Shown: positions 1 to 11,117, numbered from the stretch's first letter. The stretch: DNA of 64,000 nucleotides from Polyangium sp. y55x31 (GCF_029946505.1 NZ_JARZHG010000003.1:496001-560000); one strand, 5' to 3'. The notes: generated by a model not told the origin, from the letters alone. Numbers and translations are program-made.

Positions 1-900
1 GAAGCCCGCGAGGAGCGAGCCGCCCGGGCGAGGACGGATGAGCGGCGCGAGATCGTCGGGATCGAGGAAGTCGCGGCGATCGCCGGAGAGCGTTTCGAGC
101 AAGGCGATCCCGAGCCGCGCGACCGAGCGCGCATCCCCGAAGAGCCCGGCGTGCCCTGCGGACGCATGCCCCACGAGCGCCCAAGCGTTCTCGTCGTGCA
201 CGACGCCCCGCACGAGGCCGTCGCGAAACGGGACGATTTCCGTCGGCGCGACACGCGCATCGAACGAAGGATTTTTTCCGCGCAGGACGCGCGCAGATCC
301 GATTTCGAGATCCAGCGCTCCCGTGACTTCGCGCGTCACGAGCGCGTCGAGATCGAGCCCGCTCCGCTGCGCGAGTGCCACGCCGAGCAGCACGTATCCG
401 AGGTCACTGTAAACCGGCGGAAATCCTTCGGGCGGCGGATCACCCGTGCAGTCTTCGCGGCGCGCTTCAGCGGCCATGACGAGCGCGGCTTCGACGTCGA
501 TGGGCTCGCCGCGCACGAGCGGCCCGTAGAGCGATCCGTGCGCGTCGAGGCCCGCGCGATGGGCCGAGAGGAGGTCGAGCGAGACGCGCGCGGAGCGCGT
601 CTTTGCGAGCGCAGGCACGAGATCCGCGAGCGACTCCGCGCGAGCAAGCAAACCCTGGCGAGCGAGCCGGGCCATCACGAGCGCGGTGAGCGGCTTCGTG
701 ACCGAGGCCAGATCGAAGGGCGTATCGAGATCGGCGCGCTCTGCGCCTTCCTCGAAGGAGAGCACGCCTGCTGCGCCTGCGCCGTAGCTCCAGCCCGCGC
801 TCGTTCGCTTCGCGGCTGCGACCACGGCGCACGGCGCGGCGTGGTGATCTTCGACGACGAGGCGCGCGGCGGCCGTGAGGTCGATGGCGGGGGTCTTCAC
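1..900 (-). CDS. Serine hydrolase, beta-lactamase class C / esterase family (3' part missing)
   Basis: The frame is open from a GTG at 900 to the left edge, giving 300 codons with no stop, so the C-terminus lies outside the window. The S-V-T-K tetrad at residues 66-69 matches the catalytic SxxK of penicillin-binding-protein-like serine hydrolases. Y-S-D-L-G-Y at about 164-169 fits the YxN-type second motif in the form often seen in family VIII esterases. A G-H-A-G-L-F stretch near residue 255 is also typical of this family. There is no signal peptide, which suggests a cytoplasmic esterase or peptidase rather than a secreted beta-lactamase. The gene is divergent from pilC with about 130 bp between. 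The start is uncertain because no clear ribosome-binding site is visible; the substrate is unknown. Confidence 0.85.
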   Translation of the reverse strand, partial: MKTPAIDLTAAARLVVEDHHAAPCAVVAAAKRTSAGWSYGAGAAGVLSFEEGAERADLDTPFDLASVTKPLTALVMARLARQGLLARAESLADLVPALAKTRSARVSLDLLSAHRAGLDAHGSLYGPLVRGEPIDVEAALVMAAEARREDCTGDPPPEGFPPVYSDLGYVLLGVALAQRSGLDLDALVTREVTGALDLEIGSARVLRGKNPSFDARVAPTEIVPFRDGLVRGVVHDENAWALVGHASAGHAGLFGDARSVARLGIALLETLSGDRRDFLDPDDLAPLIRPRPGGSLLAGF

Positions 901-1029
901 GCCGGTGAGGATCGGGCCCGAGGGGTGGGGGGTGTCAACGATCCCGCGGTTCGATCAAACGTGCCGCGTCTTTGACCCCGAGCGCGCTCGCCCCTTATCC
1001 TGGTAAGCCGGGGAGTCGAGCAAGAAACC

Positions 1030-2249
<1,220 letters not shown>

Positions 2250-2250
<1 letters not shown>

Positions 2251-3557
2251 TGCGGCTCGGCCTCCGCGACGGCGCCGAGAGCTCGTTCGCGGTCCGCTTC
2301 GCGTGGCTGACGGGGCTGCGCCTGATCGTCCTCACGATCGTGCTCGTCGTGATGACCACGATCTACCTCGGCGGCATCGGCACGCGCGCGGATTCGAGCC
2401 GGATCGCGATGCTCACGTTCGCGGTCGCGTTCGCCCTGACGGGCGTCTACGCCGCGGTGCTGCGGCTCGGAAAAGGTTTGCCGCTGCTCGCGTACGGGCA
2501 GATGCTCGTCGATCAGGTCGCGTGGTCGATGATCGTCTACGTCTCCGGCGGCGCGACGAGCGGCGCGACCTCGCTCTACGGCTTCACGTGTCTTTGCGGC
2601 GCGATCCTGCTCGGCCTGCGCGGCGCGCTCATCGGCCTCATCGCAGGGGCCTCGTCGTACGCGCTCATCTGCATGCTGCTCGTGCAGGGCTACCTGAAGC
2701 CGCCGCCGGATCAGCCGCTCGAAGCGTATGCGACGGACTGGTCGGAGGTCGCGTTCCCGCTCGTCTTGAACCTGCTCGCCATGAGCGTGGTCGCGCTGCT
2801 CGGCAGTTACCTGGCCGAGCGCCTGCGCGTCACGGGCGGGCGGCTCGAGGTGGCGACGGCGCGCGCCGAGCAAGCCGAGCGGCTCGCGGCGCTCGGCCGA
2901 CTCGCGGCGGGGCTCGCGCACGAGATCCGCAATCCGCTCGGATCGATCGTGGCCTCGATCGAGCTCTTGCGGACGGGTGGAACGCTCGGCCCGGAGGATG
3001 AAGCGCTCTGCGCGATCATCGAGCGGGAGACGACGCGCCTGAACGAGCTCGTGACCGACATGCTCGATGTCTCGCGCCCGCGCGCGCCCTCGAAGGCGCC
3101 GATGGATCTCGCCGCGACCGCGCGCGACGTCGTGGTGCTGGCCGGCAAATCGGGCCGCGGACGCGACGTCCCCTTGCGCTTCGTGGGGCCGAATTCGCTC
3201 GAGATCGAGGCCGACATGGCGCAGATGCGGCAGGTCGTGTGGAACCTCCTGCGTAACGCCATCCAGGCGAGCTCCGCGGGCACGGAGGTGGTCGTGCGTA
3301 TCGAGGCGGGTGCAGGCGGCGCGGTCGCGCTCGCGGTGGAGGACCGGGGCGTGGGGATCCCGCCGGAGGCGCGCGAGCGGCTCTTCGACGCGTTCTTCAC
3401 GACGCGATCGCAGGGCATGGGCATCGGTCTCGCCGTGGTGAAGCGGATCCTCGACGACCACGGTTTTTCGATCGAGGTCGAGAGCGAGCCGGGGAAGGGC
3501 ACGACGTTTCGCGTGCGGATTCCGGCGTCGAAGGAGCTCGCGCTCGCGACGAGCTGA
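2250..3557 (+). CDS. pilS: PilS-like membrane sensor histidine kinase
   Basis: The ATG overlaps the pilC stop by one base and gives a 435-residue protein; a longer in-frame extension runs antiparallel to nothing recognisable and covers pilC in another frame. About six hydrophobic segments fill residues 20-185. A short coiled linker follows, then the H-box with phospho-acceptor His224 (LAHEIRNPLGS), an N-box (NLLRNAIQAS) and G-boxes (DRGVGIPPE and GMGIGLAVV). The layout matches PilS, which with the sigma-54 activator PilR controls pilin expression in many bacteria. No pilR follows; the next gene is convergent. The pilS name rests on position next to pilC and architecture, so it could be another NtrB-family kinase. 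Confidence 0.8.
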
Positions 3558-3561
3558 GCGA

Positions 3562-3813
3562 TCAAGGCGACTCGAAGGGCGCGACCGGCGGATCGATCTT
3601 CAGCGAGGCGTCCGGGAGCAGCACGATGGACGCGGCGTCGAGGAGCAGGAGCGGCTCGTGCGGGCCGGCGTCGGCCGGCTCGGCGGCTCCATGGGCGCGG
3701 GGCGCGGGCGGCGCCTCCGGAGGCCCGAACCCGCGCGACGCGAGCCAGCCGAGGCCGAAGAAGCCGATCGCGCCGGCGAGGGCCGCTGCGAAGAGGATCG
3801 GGCGGCGCTTCAT
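3562..3813 (-). CDS. Small single-pass membrane or exported protein, unknown function
   Basis: An 83-residue product starts MKRRPILFAAALAG, a positively charged N-terminus followed by one hydrophobic helix ending around residue 25. A proline/alanine-rich stretch and an LLLLDAASIVLLPDASL segment follow. It could be a membrane-anchored or secreted protein. A start 12 codons upstream at 3849 is possible, but the Lys/Arg-rich ATG gives a typical signal anchor. It is convergent with the histidine kinase with only four bases between. I do not recognise a family. Confidence 0.5.
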   Translation of the reverse strand: MKRRPILFAAALAGAIGFFGLGWLASRGFGPPEAPPAPRAHGAAEPADAGPHEPLLLLDAASIVLLPDASLKIDPPVAPFESP

Positions 3814-4011
3814 GGCCCGATGGTGCCCCGCGAGCGACAGGGGCGCCACGCGTGTCGTGGCCGGCTGTTCACAGGTGCCTGCGCAGAGGTTTGGAATCGG
3901 CTAGATCCGGCTTGTGGCACGGAAGGTGAATAAACGGGGGGCATGGACGTCTGCCTGCAGTTCCGCGGCGCCCGGGCGGCGAGAGGCGGTGGAGGCAGGA
4001 GGAGCTGGAAC

Positions 4012-4608
4012 GTGAAACGAACGAACTTTGTCGGCGCGTTGGTCTTGTCGTTCGCCGTGACGCTCGCGGGCGCCGCGGGCCTCGCGCATGCGGGAGCGGC
4101 GACGGACGTGGTGAAGGCCAAGCAGACGGCCTTGTTCGATCTCCTCAAGAAGCCCTCGAACGACGCGAAGGTCAGCGCGATGTTCGACGAGCTGCTCGAC
4201 TATCAGGCGCTCGCCGAGGCCTCGCTCGGCTCGGAGTGGGCGGCCCGGACGGACGCCGAAAAGGCCGAGTTCAGCGGGCTCTTGAAGCAGCTCGTCCGCA
4301 AGTCGTACGAGCGAAACCTCAAGAAGACGCTCGATTTCAACATCGAGTACACGGCCGAAGAGAAGAAGGGCGACGCGATCGTGGTGAAGACGCGCGCCGT
4401 GTCCAGGAAGGACGCGCGCAGCGAGCCGGTCGAGATCGCTTACGTGATGTCCGAGAAAAACGGCACCTGGCGGGTGAAGGACATCATCACGGACGACGTG
4501 AGCCTGGTGTCGAGCTACCGCTCCCAGTTCACCAAGATCGTCAAGAAAGACGGCTTCCCGGCGCTCATCAAGAAGATGAAGGACAAGATCGCGAAGGGCG
4601 ACGTCTGA
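4012..4608 (+). CDS. MlaC-like periplasmic phospholipid-binding protein (orphan)
   Basis: A GTG at 4012, preceded by a GGAGGAG-rich ribosome-binding region about 8 bases upstream, gives 198 residues. The N-terminus is a Sec signal peptide with an AHA-G cleavage region near residue 28. The mature part has the MlaC/Ttg2D pattern: an LFDLLKK start, the FDELLDYQALAEASLG helix, an LLKQLVRKSYERN motif, and a C-terminal beta region with WRVKDI and SYRSQF. Family members carry phospholipids between membranes for the Mla transporter. No mlaFED genes are nearby, so it is a stand-alone copy. A longer frame starting at 3943 lacks a signal peptide at its N-terminus and was not used. Confidence 0.85.
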   Translation: MKRTNFVGALVLSFAVTLAGAAGLAHAGAATDVVKAKQTALFDLLKKPSNDAKVSAMFDELLDYQALAEASLGSEWAARTDAEKAEFSGLLKQLVRKSYERNLKKTLDFNIEYTAEEKKGDAIVVKTRAVSRKDARSEPVEIAYVMSEKNGTWRVKDIITDDVSLVSSYRSQFTKIVKKDGFPALIKKMKDKIAKGDV

Positions 4609-4634
4609 AGCAGGTTTCGACCCCATGAACGCGC

Positions 4635-4672
4635 GGCCCTCGGGCGAACGAGCCCGGGGGCCGTTTGCCTTT
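4635..4672 (+). terminator. Rho-independent-type terminator after mlaC-like gene
   Basis: GGCCCTCGGGC and GCCCGGGGGCC form an 11-bp stem with one G-T wobble around a six-base loop. A T-rich tail (GTTTGCCTTT) follows. It lies 27 bases after the mlaC-like stop and about 70 bases before the next gene. Confidence 0.75.
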
Positions 4673-4740
4673 CGAAGGTCGAAGGTCCTTTCCATTCGGA
4701 AATTCGCGGCGCGGCGCGGCTCTTTGGTAGGCTAGGGCGC

Positions 4741-7086
4741 GTGGCTTTTGGTGTCGGGCCGGGAGGGCGTGTGCGCCCCTTCGGACGCGCTGAGCCGCTC
4801 CGCGTCCCCACGACGACGGGGAGCAGCGGCGCGGAGGCGAAGCCTCGCCCGACGGATCGGCCGATCCTGCTGCTCTCGGTGCAGCGCGGGACGCTATCGA
4901 TCGAGCTCGATGCGCCGTTCGTTGTAGGGCCGCTCGTCGTGGACGAGCTCGCGATCGCGCTGCCGAGCGTGCGTTTCCCGGTGGATCTCACGGGCGGCGT
5001 GACGCGGTTCCGGCATCGACGCGGCGTGCTCGGGCGGCTCGCCGTGTCGGCGAGGACCGAGGATCTCGCGGCGTTCGTGGCTCCGCGCGCGAGAGGCGTG
5101 CTCGGGGAAGGGACGCCCGAGATCGGGATCGTCGCGACGGAGCTGGGGCTCCGCGTGGGGATGCGGCTCGGGCGCGCGGCACTCGCGTTCGACGTGGTGA
5201 TCGCGCCGAACGAGCGAGACGTGCGTCTCGTGCCCGAGCGCGCGCGCGGCGTGGGCCTCGGCGCGCCGCCGCATGTGCTCGCGTTGCGTGCGCTCGCCGA
5301 GGTTTGTCGGCCGTTCGGGCGCCTCGCAGGCAGCGCGGTGATCCTGCCCGACGCCGTGGCTTCGCTCGTGCGGCACGTGATGCCGGCGGCCGGCGCGCGC
5401 GCGCCGTCGGTGCACGGCGCGCGGTGGGAAGCGCCGGCGGCGGAGGAGGGGAGTTTGTCCCTGCGCGCGGATGCCACCGCGTCGCCGCCTGCGCTCGCGG
5501 CCGCGGCGATCCGCGCGATCGAGCAAGCCGAGCTGACGGCGGAGGCGGATGCGATCGCGGCCGCGGGCGATCTCGAAGAGGCGCGCCGGCGGTATCTGCT
5601 CGCGCTGGAGCGCGCGCCGCGGCACCCCGAGATCTCCTCGCGGATCGCCTGGATCGACGTCGCCGAGGGTGAGCGAGCCGAGGCCGCGCTCTCGACGCTG
5701 GTCGACGCGATCCCAGCGATCGACGCGGGCCTGCTCGGCGGCGCTCTGCTCGCGGCGATCGGCGACGAAGGCGGGGCGATCGCAGCCTACGCGCGCGCCG
5801 CGCACGCCGAGGCGTTCGGGCCGCTCGCGGCGCTCGTGTGGCTCGAGGTCGCGCGGATCTCGTCGGAGCTCGCTACGCGGCTCGATGCACTGGATCAAGC
5901 CGTCGTGCGCTCGCCGAGCCTGGAGGATGCACGCTGGGCGCGGATCGAAGCGCGGCTCGATGTCGGAGACGCGCAGGGCGCGCGGGCCGACGCCGAGCAC
6001 CTCGAAGCTGCGGCCCGCGGGCCCGAGGCGCGGCATCGCATCTGGAGCCGCGCGGCCGATGCGTTCCTGTCGCGCAGCTACGTGGCCGAGGCGCGTGTGC
6101 TGTTCGAGCGGGCGCTTCGGTATGCGCCCGACAGCCCGGAAGCAGCGCTCGGGCTCGCGCTGTCGCTCCGCGCCGCGGGGGAGGGCCGGCGCGCTCTCGA
6201 TCTGCTCGCGCGCGCCGCGTCGCTCGCCGCGCGTGCGGGGCGCACGTTGCCTTCGGTCGAGATCGAGCTCGCGCGTGCGCTCGTCGAGTACGCCTCCGAT
6301 CGTCCCGCTGCGATCGCGCGGGTCCGTGCGATCCCGCCGGGGCTCTTGCAGACCGCGGAGGCGCGCGCGCTCGAAGGTCGATGGCGCGCCGAGCTCGGGG
6401 ATCTCGCGGGCGCCTCGCTCGCGCTCGCGCGGCTGCGCGAAGCGGCAGAAGCGGTTTCTCCGGACGATCCCGATCGCGCCGCGGCCGTGGCGGCGATGCT
6501 CGTCGAAGCTGCCGACATCGAGGAGAACGCGCGTGGTGATCTGCGCGCCGCGCAGCGCCACCTGAGCGTCGCGATCCGGCTGCGCCCGCGCGATCGCCAG
6601 ATCGGCGCCGCCTTCCGTCGCATCGCGACCGAGCTCGGCCGTGTCGCGCCCGCGCCTCCGCTCCAGGCCGCACCCCCGCCTGCTCCGATCGAGGAGATCA
6701 CGCCGTCGGATCGTGCGCCTTCCTTCACGCCTCCCGCGCCCACGGTGGAGTCCGTTCGTCCGCTCGACGAAGGGCCCATGGTCGACGAGGACGACGGCGA
6801 GAACGACGAGATCCTCGTCGAGCGCCTCACCGACAAGCTCCGCGCGAACCCACACGATCACGAGGTCGCGCTCCATCTCGCCGACGCGCTCGCGCGTCTC
6901 GGCCGCGATCTCGAGCTCTTCGCGCTTCTCTCGGCGCGTATCGAGGAGGGCGGCGAGGACGTCCGGCGCGAGCTCTGGCCGCGCAGGCGCGCGGTGCTCG
7001 AGCGGCTCGCAGAGACGGCGCGGGCCGAGGGCCGGCCCTCCGAGGCGGAGCTTTACGAAATGATGGCGGCGAGCGAGGAGGACTAG
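4741..7086 (+). CDS. Large tetratricopeptide-repeat protein, unknown function
   Basis: The 781-residue protein starts at a GTG and has no signal peptide. Residues about 260-640 form repeated helical pairs of TPR type, for example AAAGDLEEARRRYLLALERA and VAEARVLFERALRYAPDSPEAALGLAL. A proline-rich linker near 640-680 leads to an acidic patch (DEDDGEND) and a final helical region that again resembles a TPR. The N-terminal 250 residues have beta-rich character and no recognised family. TPR arrays usually mediate protein-protein contacts, and the partner here is not evident. Close relatives would be expected only in myxobacteria. Confidence 0.7.
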   Translation: MAFGVGPGGRVRPFGRAEPLRVPTTTGSSGAEAKPRPTDRPILLLSVQRGTLSIELDAPFVVGPLVVDELAIALPSVRFPVDLTGGVTRFRHRRGVLGRLAVSARTEDLAAFVAPRARGVLGEGTPEIGIVATELGLRVGMRLGRAALAFDVVIAPNERDVRLVPERARGVGLGAPPHVLALRALAEVCRPFGRLAGSAVILPDAVASLVRHVMPAAGARAPSVHGARWEAPAAEEGSLSLRADATASPPALAAAAIRAIEQAELTAEADAIAAAGDLEEARRRYLLALERAPRHPEISSRIAWIDVAEGERAEAALSTLVDAIPAIDAGLLGGALLAAIGDEGGAIAAYARAAHAEAFGPLAALVWLEVARISSELATRLDALDQAVVRSPSLEDARWARIEARLDVGDAQGARADAEHLEAAARGPEARHRIWSRAADAFLSRSYVAEARVLFERALRYAPDSPEAALGLALSLRAAGEGRRALDLLARAASLAARAGRTLPSVEIELARALVEYASDRPAAIARVRAIPPGLLQTAEARALEGRWRAELGDLAGASLALARLREAAEAVSPDDPDRAAAVAAMLVEAADIEENARGDLRAAQRHLSVAIRLRPRDRQIGAAFRRIATELGRVAPAPPLQAAPPPAPIEEITPSDRAPSFTPPAPTVESVRPLDEGPMVDEDDGENDEILVERLTDKLRANPHDHEVALHLADALARLGRDLELFALLSARIEEGGEDVRRELWPRRRAVLERLAETARAEGRPSEAELYEMMAASEED

Positions 7087-7174
7087 CCTCGCCGCGTGTT
7101 TGCCCCTTCCACGGCGGTCGTGCTAGCGGTCGACGAAGGCGCGCTCGCGCGCCCTCTTCTCCCCGAGGTACCTC

Positions 7175-8410
7175 GTGCAAGGCAGTGAGTCGAACGGAAG
7201 GCGGCGTCCGATCATCGTCCAGAAGTACGGCGGCTCCTCGGTGGCCGACGTCGAGAAGCTCGGGCGGGTGGCCGATCGTGTGGTCGCCGCAAAGCGCGCG
7301 GGCAACGACGTCGTCGTCGTCGTGAGCGCGATGGGCAAGACGACCGACGGCCTGCTCTCGCTCGCGCGGCAGGTCGCGAGCCAGGCCGGAGGCGCCGCCG
7401 ATCCGCCGCGCCGCGAGCTCGACATGCTCCTCTCCACCGGCGAGCGCGTCTCCATGGCGCTGCTCTCGATCGCGATCCAGGCGCGTGGCGAGGCCGCGAT
7501 CTCGTTCACCGGCTCGCAGTCCGGCATCCTCACGAACGACCGACACTTCGACGCGCGCATCATCGAGGTCCGGCCGCACCGCATCGAGGACGAGCTCGCG
7601 CGCGGGCAGATCGTGATCATCGCCGGCTACCAGGGCATGAGCTATCGGCGCGAGATCACGACGCTCGGCCGCGGCGGCTCCGACACCACGGCCGTCGCGC
7701 TCGCCGCCGCGCTCGAAGCCGAGCGATGCGAGATCTACAGCGACGTCGACGGGGTCTACTCGGCCGATCCGCGTGTCGTGCCCGACGCGCAGCACCTGCC
7801 CGAGCTCGATCACGCCATGCTGCAGGAGATGGCCGAGTGCGGCGCGAAGGTCGTCTGCGCGCAGGCCGTCGAGTGGGCACGCCGCGCGAACATCGCGATC
7901 TACGCGCGCTCGACGTTCGACGCGGAGGAAGAGGGCAGCCGCCAGACCGTGGTGCGCAAGTTCGGCCCGCGTGAGGATCTCCGCGCCCGCGCCGTCGTCG
8001 GCGAAGGCAACGTCGCGCTCGGGAGCCTGCCCGACGTGGCGAGGCTCGACGATCTGCTCCGCGTCGCCGGCGAGGCCAAGGTGCCCTTGAAGGACCTCGC
8101 GGTGAACGAGCGCGGCGCGAGCTTCGTGGTCTCGCTGCTCAACGTGCCCGACTGGCGCGGCGCGAAGCAGCGGCTCACGGGGGCCTTGCCGTCGCTCGCG
8201 CTCGTGGAGGACGTCGCCGTCGTCAGCGTCGTCGGTGATGGCCTGGCCGCGACGACCGAGCCTCTCGCGCGTTTCCTCGCCGCGCTCCGCGCTGTCTCCG
8301 CGACCCCGAGCGCCCTCACCGCGACGCCGCTCCGGCTCAGCGCCGTCGTCCCGGCGAGCGCCCTCGCCGAGGCGCAGCGCGCCCTGCACCGCGCCTTCGT
8401 CGAAAGCTGA
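7175..8410 (+). CDS. lysC: Aspartate kinase
   Basis: The 411-residue enzyme phosphorylates aspartate, the first step to lysine, methionine and threonine. The N-terminal amino-acid-kinase domain shows KYGGSS at residues 17-22, the substrate segment with [17 protein letters not shown] for nucleotide binding, and [13 protein letters not shown]. The C-terminal third should hold two ACT regulatory domains (from about residue 280), where the lysine/threonine feedback sites lie in relatives. The GTG start at 7175 is used; the N-terminus before [10 protein letters not shown] is a short extension. The gene stands alone, without asd or dapA next to it, and is convergent with the next gene with only nine bases between. 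Confidence 0.95.
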   Translation: MQGSESNGRRRPIIVQKYGGSSVADVEKLGRVADRVVAAKRAGNDVVVVVSAMGKTTDGLLSLARQVASQAGGAADPPRRELDMLLSTGERVSMALLSIAIQARGEAAISFTGSQSGILTNDRHFDARIIEVRPHRIEDELARGQIVIIAGYQGMSYRREITTLGRGGSDTTAVALAAALEAERCEIYSDVDGVYSADPRVVPDAQHLPELDHAMLQEMAECGAKVVCAQAVEWARRANIAIYARSTFDAEEEGSRQTVVRKFGPREDLRARAVVGEGNVALGSLPDVARLDDLLRVAGEAKVPLKDLAVNERGASFVVSLLNVPDWRGAKQRLTGALPSLALVEDVAVVSVVGDGLAATTEPLARFLAALRAVSATPSALTATPLRLSAVVPASALAEAQRALHRAFVES

Positions 8411-8419
8411 TCCCCGCTG

Positions 8420-9961
8420 TCAGTGCGGCCGCGCCAGGCCGAGCGCGACGAGCCCGAGGCGGCTCGCGATCCAGACGAGCTCGCGCGAGCCGTCCCACGC
8501 GATCGACGCCTCGCCGAGGCCCGTCCCGTCCTGCCCGCGTAGCTCCGCGACGCGCGACACGTCGCCGTCTTCGCCCACGCGCACCACGTACGACGTCGCG
8601 TCGCCCGGGGGCGCCATCAGCGCGTAGAGCGGCGCATCCTCCTCGTCGCCCGCGAAGCACGCCCCGATCACGTCGTGCAGATCGACCGACTCGAACGAAT
8701 GCGCGCCGTCGTTCGACAGGAGCAGCCCGCGTGGCGACACGATCGCCACGCGCTTCCCCGCCGCCGCGACCGCGAGGCCCGGCCTCGGAGCCCCCACGGC
8801 GAGCTCGGCCGCCGCGCCTTCGAGTGGCGCCCTCTGCCAGGCCTCGTCGTCGCCGCGCAGCCTCTCGATCGCCGCGCCTTCGGGCCGCGTCGCCAGCACC
8901 ACGAGCGTCCCGCCCGCCGCTTTGATCGCCCGCACTCCGCCTTCCCGCGCGAGCACCGGTTTCCCTTCGCGGCCCGTCATCGACCAGAGCGAGCCCTCGT
9001 GCAGGATCCAGATCCGCCCCGGCGTCGCCGCGAGCTCCACGGGGCCCTTCTCCGATCGGAACCCTGCGACCGGCGCCGCAGACGCGCATCCATCGCGGCT
9101 CACGAGCAGCCCGCCGCGCGACAGCGCCACCACCGTCACCTCGTCCGTCGCGACGACCGCCGTGCTCGGCGTATCGAGTCCCGTCTGCCGCGCCGCGTGC
9201 GCGCCCTCGTCCACCGCGAGCACCACGTCCCCCGCGGCGAGCACGCGCCCTCCGCACACCGTCACCGCGGTGCATGGCACGGGTGCGCCGGCGCCTTCGA
9301 GCACCACGAACCGGCTCGGCGCCCACGGCGGCACTTTTCCGCGCGCCGCCTCTTCGAGCAGCTCGTCCGCGAGCGCCTCGTCGTCCACCTCGTCGTTCGC
9401 GCTCTCGTCGAGCTCGGGCAGCGCCGACTCGTCGACGTCGTCCTCCGCGTTCTCGCCCGTCCCTTCCGCGCCGCCGTCGTCCTGGGTCGCGTCGAGCTCC
9501 AGATCCGCCGCGTCGTCGTCGCCGAACGCGCCCTCCTCCCGATCCTCGCCGAGCGCGCTCTCCTCGCTATCGAGCGTGGCCAGATCCTCGTCGAGCGATC
9601 CCACGTCGACGCCATCCTCGGCGTCGTCCCCGGAGCCCGCATCCGCGTCGTCCTCGACGTCGAGCCCCACATCGAGATCCTGAGCGTTCGCGTCGTCGAG
9701 CGGATCTCCGCCGTCATCGCGCAGATCCGGCAGAGCATCGTCAAACCTGTCGTCCTCCGCGTCGTCGTCTCCGGCGTCCGGGTCCGTGTCGAGCGGCGGC
9801 AGGTCCATGTCGTCGTCCTCTTCCTCGGTTTTCCGCGGTGCGCGGGCCGGGGCCCCGAACGCGAGCGCGCGCCCGGGTTCGTCCTCCCTCCCGGGCTCCC
9901 GATCCCGGCTCTGCGGAGCGCAAGCAACTTCGGCGACCCGATCGTCTTTCCCGTACGACAT
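8420..9961 (-). CDS. Acidic-N-terminus protein with predicted beta-propeller, unknown function
   Basis: The 513-residue product has no signal peptide. Residues about 45-195 are extremely rich in Asp and Glu and look disordered. From about residue 205 the sequence becomes a series of short beta-strand repeats of the kind seen in YCF48/sortilin-type propellers, such as VSRDGCASAAPV and LLSNDGAHSFESVDL. It may bind proteins or cations. An alternative start at 9808 (MDLPPLDTDPD) has a GAGGA stretch just upstream and would remove the first 51 residues. The gene is divergent from the DUF4911 operon. No enzyme motif is visible. Confidence 0.55.
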   Translation of the reverse strand: MSYGKDDRVAEVACAPQSRDREPGREDEPGRALAFGAPARAPRKTEEEDDDMDLPPLDTDPDAGDDDAEDDRFDDALPDLRDDGGDPLDDANAQDLDVGLDVEDDADAGSGDDAEDGVDVGSLDEDLATLDSEESALGEDREEGAFGDDDAADLELDATQDDGGAEGTGENAEDDVDESALPELDESANDEVDDEALADELLEEAARGKVPPWAPSRFVVLEGAGAPVPCTAVTVCGGRVLAAGDVVLAVDEGAHAARQTGLDTPSTAVVATDEVTVVALSRGGLLVSRDGCASAAPVAGFRSEKGPVELAATPGRIWILHEGSLWSMTGREGKPVLAREGGVRAIKAAGGTLVVLATRPEGAAIERLRGDDEAWQRAPLEGAAAELAVGAPRPGLAVAAAGKRVAIVSPRGLLLSNDGAHSFESVDLHDVIGACFAGDEEDAPLYALMAPPGDATSYVVRVGEDGDVSRVAELRGQDGTGLGEASIAWDGSRELVWIASRLGLVALGLARPH

Positions 9962-10251
9962 GGCGGCACGAATCTAGCGCCTTTGCCCCGACGAGCACGG
10001 CGCGAGCGCTCCTTCCTCGGCTGGAAAGGCCGTCCGGACATGGCACGCGTGGAGGGTCGTACCCGTGCTGGATCCCGGCGTCGGGCAGTGCTTACCTGTT
10101 CCGTCCCATGCCCCCGTCCGACACGGCGCATCACTCCGATCGCGCCTGCACGCCTCACGCCGACCAAGCGCCTTCCGCCGCGCGAAGCCCTGGCCACGGA
10201 GGTCCTGCACGGAGGCGACGCGCGCTCCCGATCCCCGAAGCCTCGGCGGGC
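9962..10251. other. Divergent intergenic region
   Basis: These 290 bases separate the divergent acidic-propeller gene and the DUF4911 operon and should hold both promoters. Open frames crossing it have no start signal or recognisable protein content. I see no repeat, RNA structure or clear sigma-70 promoter. Confidence 0.4.
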
Positions 10252-10476
10252 ATGCTCGTGCGTCGCGTCGACGTTCGTCCCGCGGATGTCGTTTTTCTCA
10301 AGGGCATCCTCGAAGCGAGCGAGGGCCTCGGCACGATCTTCGCCGAGCGAGGCGGCGAGCTCTTCGTCGCCGCGCCGCCCGATCGCGAAAAAGAGCTCGT
10401 CGAGCTGCTCGACGACCTCGCGCGGGAGATCGACGCCCGCGTCCATCCCGCGGCCTCTGCCGGGAGTGATCGATGA
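10252..10476 (+). CDS. DUF4911-like small protein
   Basis: The 74-residue product reads MLVRRVDVRPADVVFLKGILEAS at its start, then ASEGLGTIFAERGGELFVAAPP and a helical LVELLDDLAREIDA tail. The pattern of a strand, a VVFLKGILE helix and a GG-turn strand fits the small DUF4911 family found in delta-proteobacteria, from memory of that family. Function is unknown. A much longer upstream extension of the frame is Arg/Pro-rich and is a shadow. Its stop overlaps the next start by four bases (ATGA), so it is translationally coupled to the following two genes. Confidence 0.65.
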   Translation: MLVRRVDVRPADVVFLKGILEASEGLGTIFAERGGELFVAAPPDREKELVELLDDLAREIDARVHPAASAGSDR

Positions 10477-11117
10477 ACGAGCCCCAGGAGCCCGGAAACC
10501 CCGAGCCGCGTATCCTCGCCGCCTGGCGCGAGTGGCTCGGCGCGCTCGCCAACGACGCCGACGCCGCCCTCGCCGCGGCCGACGTCTACGCCGGTCTCGC
10601 GCCCGAAGCCCGCGACGCCTGGCTCGACGCGCTCGCCGAGGACGCGCCTGGTTTGTCCGTTCCCCTCGTCGCCCTCTACGCCCCGCTCCTCGCCGTCGAG
10701 GCCGATCCCGAGCGCCGCGCGCGCATGGAGGCGGCCATCATCCTCGGCGACACCGCGGCGTGGCGCGGCCGGCCCATCCGCGCCCTCTCGGGCATGGCGC
10801 GCGGCGGCGCGCGTGTCGTCGCGCTCGTCCAGCCCGTCTACCTCCGCTTCGTCCGTGTCCTCTGGTGCCGCTACCTGCCCGATGAAGGCTTCTTCTGGGC
10901 CCGACACGACTGCCTTCTCAGCGAGGGCGACGCCCCGCGCAGCGGCGCCGTCGTCGACGGCGTCTTGCTCGAGACCACGCCGCTCACCCCGGTCGTCGAG
11001 GAGCTCGCGCATGCGATCCTCGCCCATCGCCGTCGCGGCCGCGAGCTGCCCGCGTCGCTGCGCGAGTTCGCCGACCTCTTCGACGCCGACTTCGAGGCGA
11101 TCGATGATCCGCGTTAG
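10473..11117 (+). CDS. Hypothetical protein, middle gene of a coupled operon
   Basis: The 214-residue protein has no signal peptide. Its N-terminal half is helical and alanine/aspartate-rich (residues 15-75). A conserved-looking core, LVQPVYLRFVRVLWCRYLPDEGFFWARHDCLLSEGD, is split here by positions: it runs from about residue 115 to 150 and holds two cysteines and several aromatics. The C-terminus is helical. I do not recognise a family. Start and stop overlap both neighbours (4 bases upstream, 14 bases downstream), which implies a shared role with the DUF4911-like protein and the lipoprotein. Confidence 0.6.
   Translation: MNEPQEPGNPEPRILAAWREWLGALANDADAALAAADVYAGLAPEARDAWLDALAEDAPGLSVPLVALYAPLLAVEADPERRARMEAAIILGDTAAWRGRPIRALSGMARGGARVVALVQPVYLRFVRVLWCRYLPDEGFFWARHDCLLSEGDAPRSGAVVDGVLLETTPLTPVVEELAHAILAHRRRGRELPASLREFADLFDADFEAIDDPR

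Noticed and set aside
9964-9980. GG-N10-GC sigma-54-like promoter
   Set aside because: It overlaps the start codon region of the divergent gene and lacks the conserved TTGC at -12 (TAGC instead).
10065-10469. 134-residue plus-strand frame in the divergent intergenic region
   Set aside because: Arg/Ser-rich, no family, overlaps the DUF4911-like gene in another frame.
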